Shown here piece by piece: positions 6,755 to 6,937 of a stretch of DNA of 6,937 nucleotides; position 1 is the stretch's first letter, and each line of letters starts with the position of its first letter. The stretch covers positions 1 through 6,937 of the forward strand of contig JAISRK010000088.1 in NCBI GenBank assembly GCA_031273665.1. The letters run 5' to 3'. Made by a program: the position numbers and the translations under genes. A model generated the notes under the pieces. The model was not told the DNA's origin. It saw only the letters and a program-made list of their open reading frames with translations, and did no database searches. Source of the DNA: Holosporales bacterium. GTDB lineage: Bacteria; Pseudomonadota; Alphaproteobacteria; UBA3830; JAIRMZ01.

Positions 6755-6937
6755 GCATAAAAGCAACACTGTCTCGCAATCAATTCGTTCTCAATTACAC
6801 GCGAATGTGGCCGTTTGTGAAGCCGATTTGGTTTAGAGCGTTGCTTTCAGTGGTGATTTGTATTCCGGTAGGGTCGCTGGACGCGGTTATCGCTTTATCT
6901 TTAAAACCCTATACCGATGTAGTTGTTGTCGGCAAAG
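6751..6937 (+). CDS. MsbA-like ABC transporter, N-terminal membrane segment (partial, runs off window)
   Basis: A GTG at 6751 opens a frame that stays open for 62 codons to the window edge. It overlaps the glycosyltransferase stop as GTGA and follows AAGGA (6739-6743) with a 7-base gap. The visible part has an amphipathic elbow (NYTRMWPFVKPIWFRALL, about 15-32), then a first membrane helix and the segment PVGSLDAVIALSLKPYTD (40-57). That layout and wording are typical of the type IV exporter membrane domain of MsbA-like lipid A or lipid-linked oligosaccharide flippases (fused permease and ATPase). The ATPase domain lies outside the window. The context of glycan genes suggests export of a lipid-linked sugar product, but the substrate is unknown, and a peptide or drug exporter of the same fold cannot be excluded. 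Confidence 0.75.
   Translation, partial: MSIKATLSRNQFVLNYTRMWPFVKPIWFRALLSVVICIPVGSLDAVIALSLKPYTDVVVVGK

Overview
The window most likely comes from a Gram-negative bacterium, probably an alphaproteobacterium of middling GC content. The clearest pointer is the glutamyl/aspartyl-tRNA amidotransferase subunit B. Its family signature reads [13 protein letters not shown], with Ala where many bacteria have Pro, and its N-terminal wording ([31 protein letters not shown]) is what I associate with alphaproteobacterial GatB. An MsbA-like exporter beginning at the right edge fits a two-membrane envelope. The lineage call is from memory of the families, not from a search.

Left part (1-3393), translation genes. 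The window opens inside the 3' end of a tRNA (probably Asp). It is followed by a tight gatC-gatA-gatB operon and then a complete tRNA-Val(TAC). GatCAB is the heterotrimeric amidotransferase that converts Glu-tRNA(Gln), and in many bacteria also Asp-tRNA(Asn), to the amidated forms. No promoter or terminator is obvious between the first tRNA and gatC, or between gatB and tRNA-Val. The whole block could therefore be one tRNA-mRNA-tRNA transcript.

Middle (3394-3601), a 208-base spacer. It holds a TTGACA-type promoter candidate, an extended -10 candidate, a well-spaced Shine-Dalgarno followed by a 20-codon ORF, two mutually exclusive hairpins inside that ORF, and a 5-codon ORF overlapping the next start codon by ATGA. 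This resembles a leader region for the downstream sugar operon. The function is unproven.

Right part (3602-6937), surface-glycan genes. All lie on the plus strand and overlap each other by a few bases: glf (UDP-galactopyranose mutase), galE (UDP-glucose 4-epimerase), a family 2 glycosyltransferase, and the first 62 codons of an MsbA-like ABC transporter membrane domain. GalE would make UDP-galactose, Glf would convert it to UDP-galactofuranose, the glycosyltransferase would use a nucleotide sugar to extend a glycan, and the ABC protein could flip a lipid-linked product across the inner membrane. The set looks like the start of a galactofuranose-containing surface polysaccharide or lipo-oligosaccharide locus next to a tRNA gene. 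Base composition becomes more AT-rich and more uneven here than in the gat genes. I see no CRISPR array, transposase, phage gene or clearly unprecedented system.
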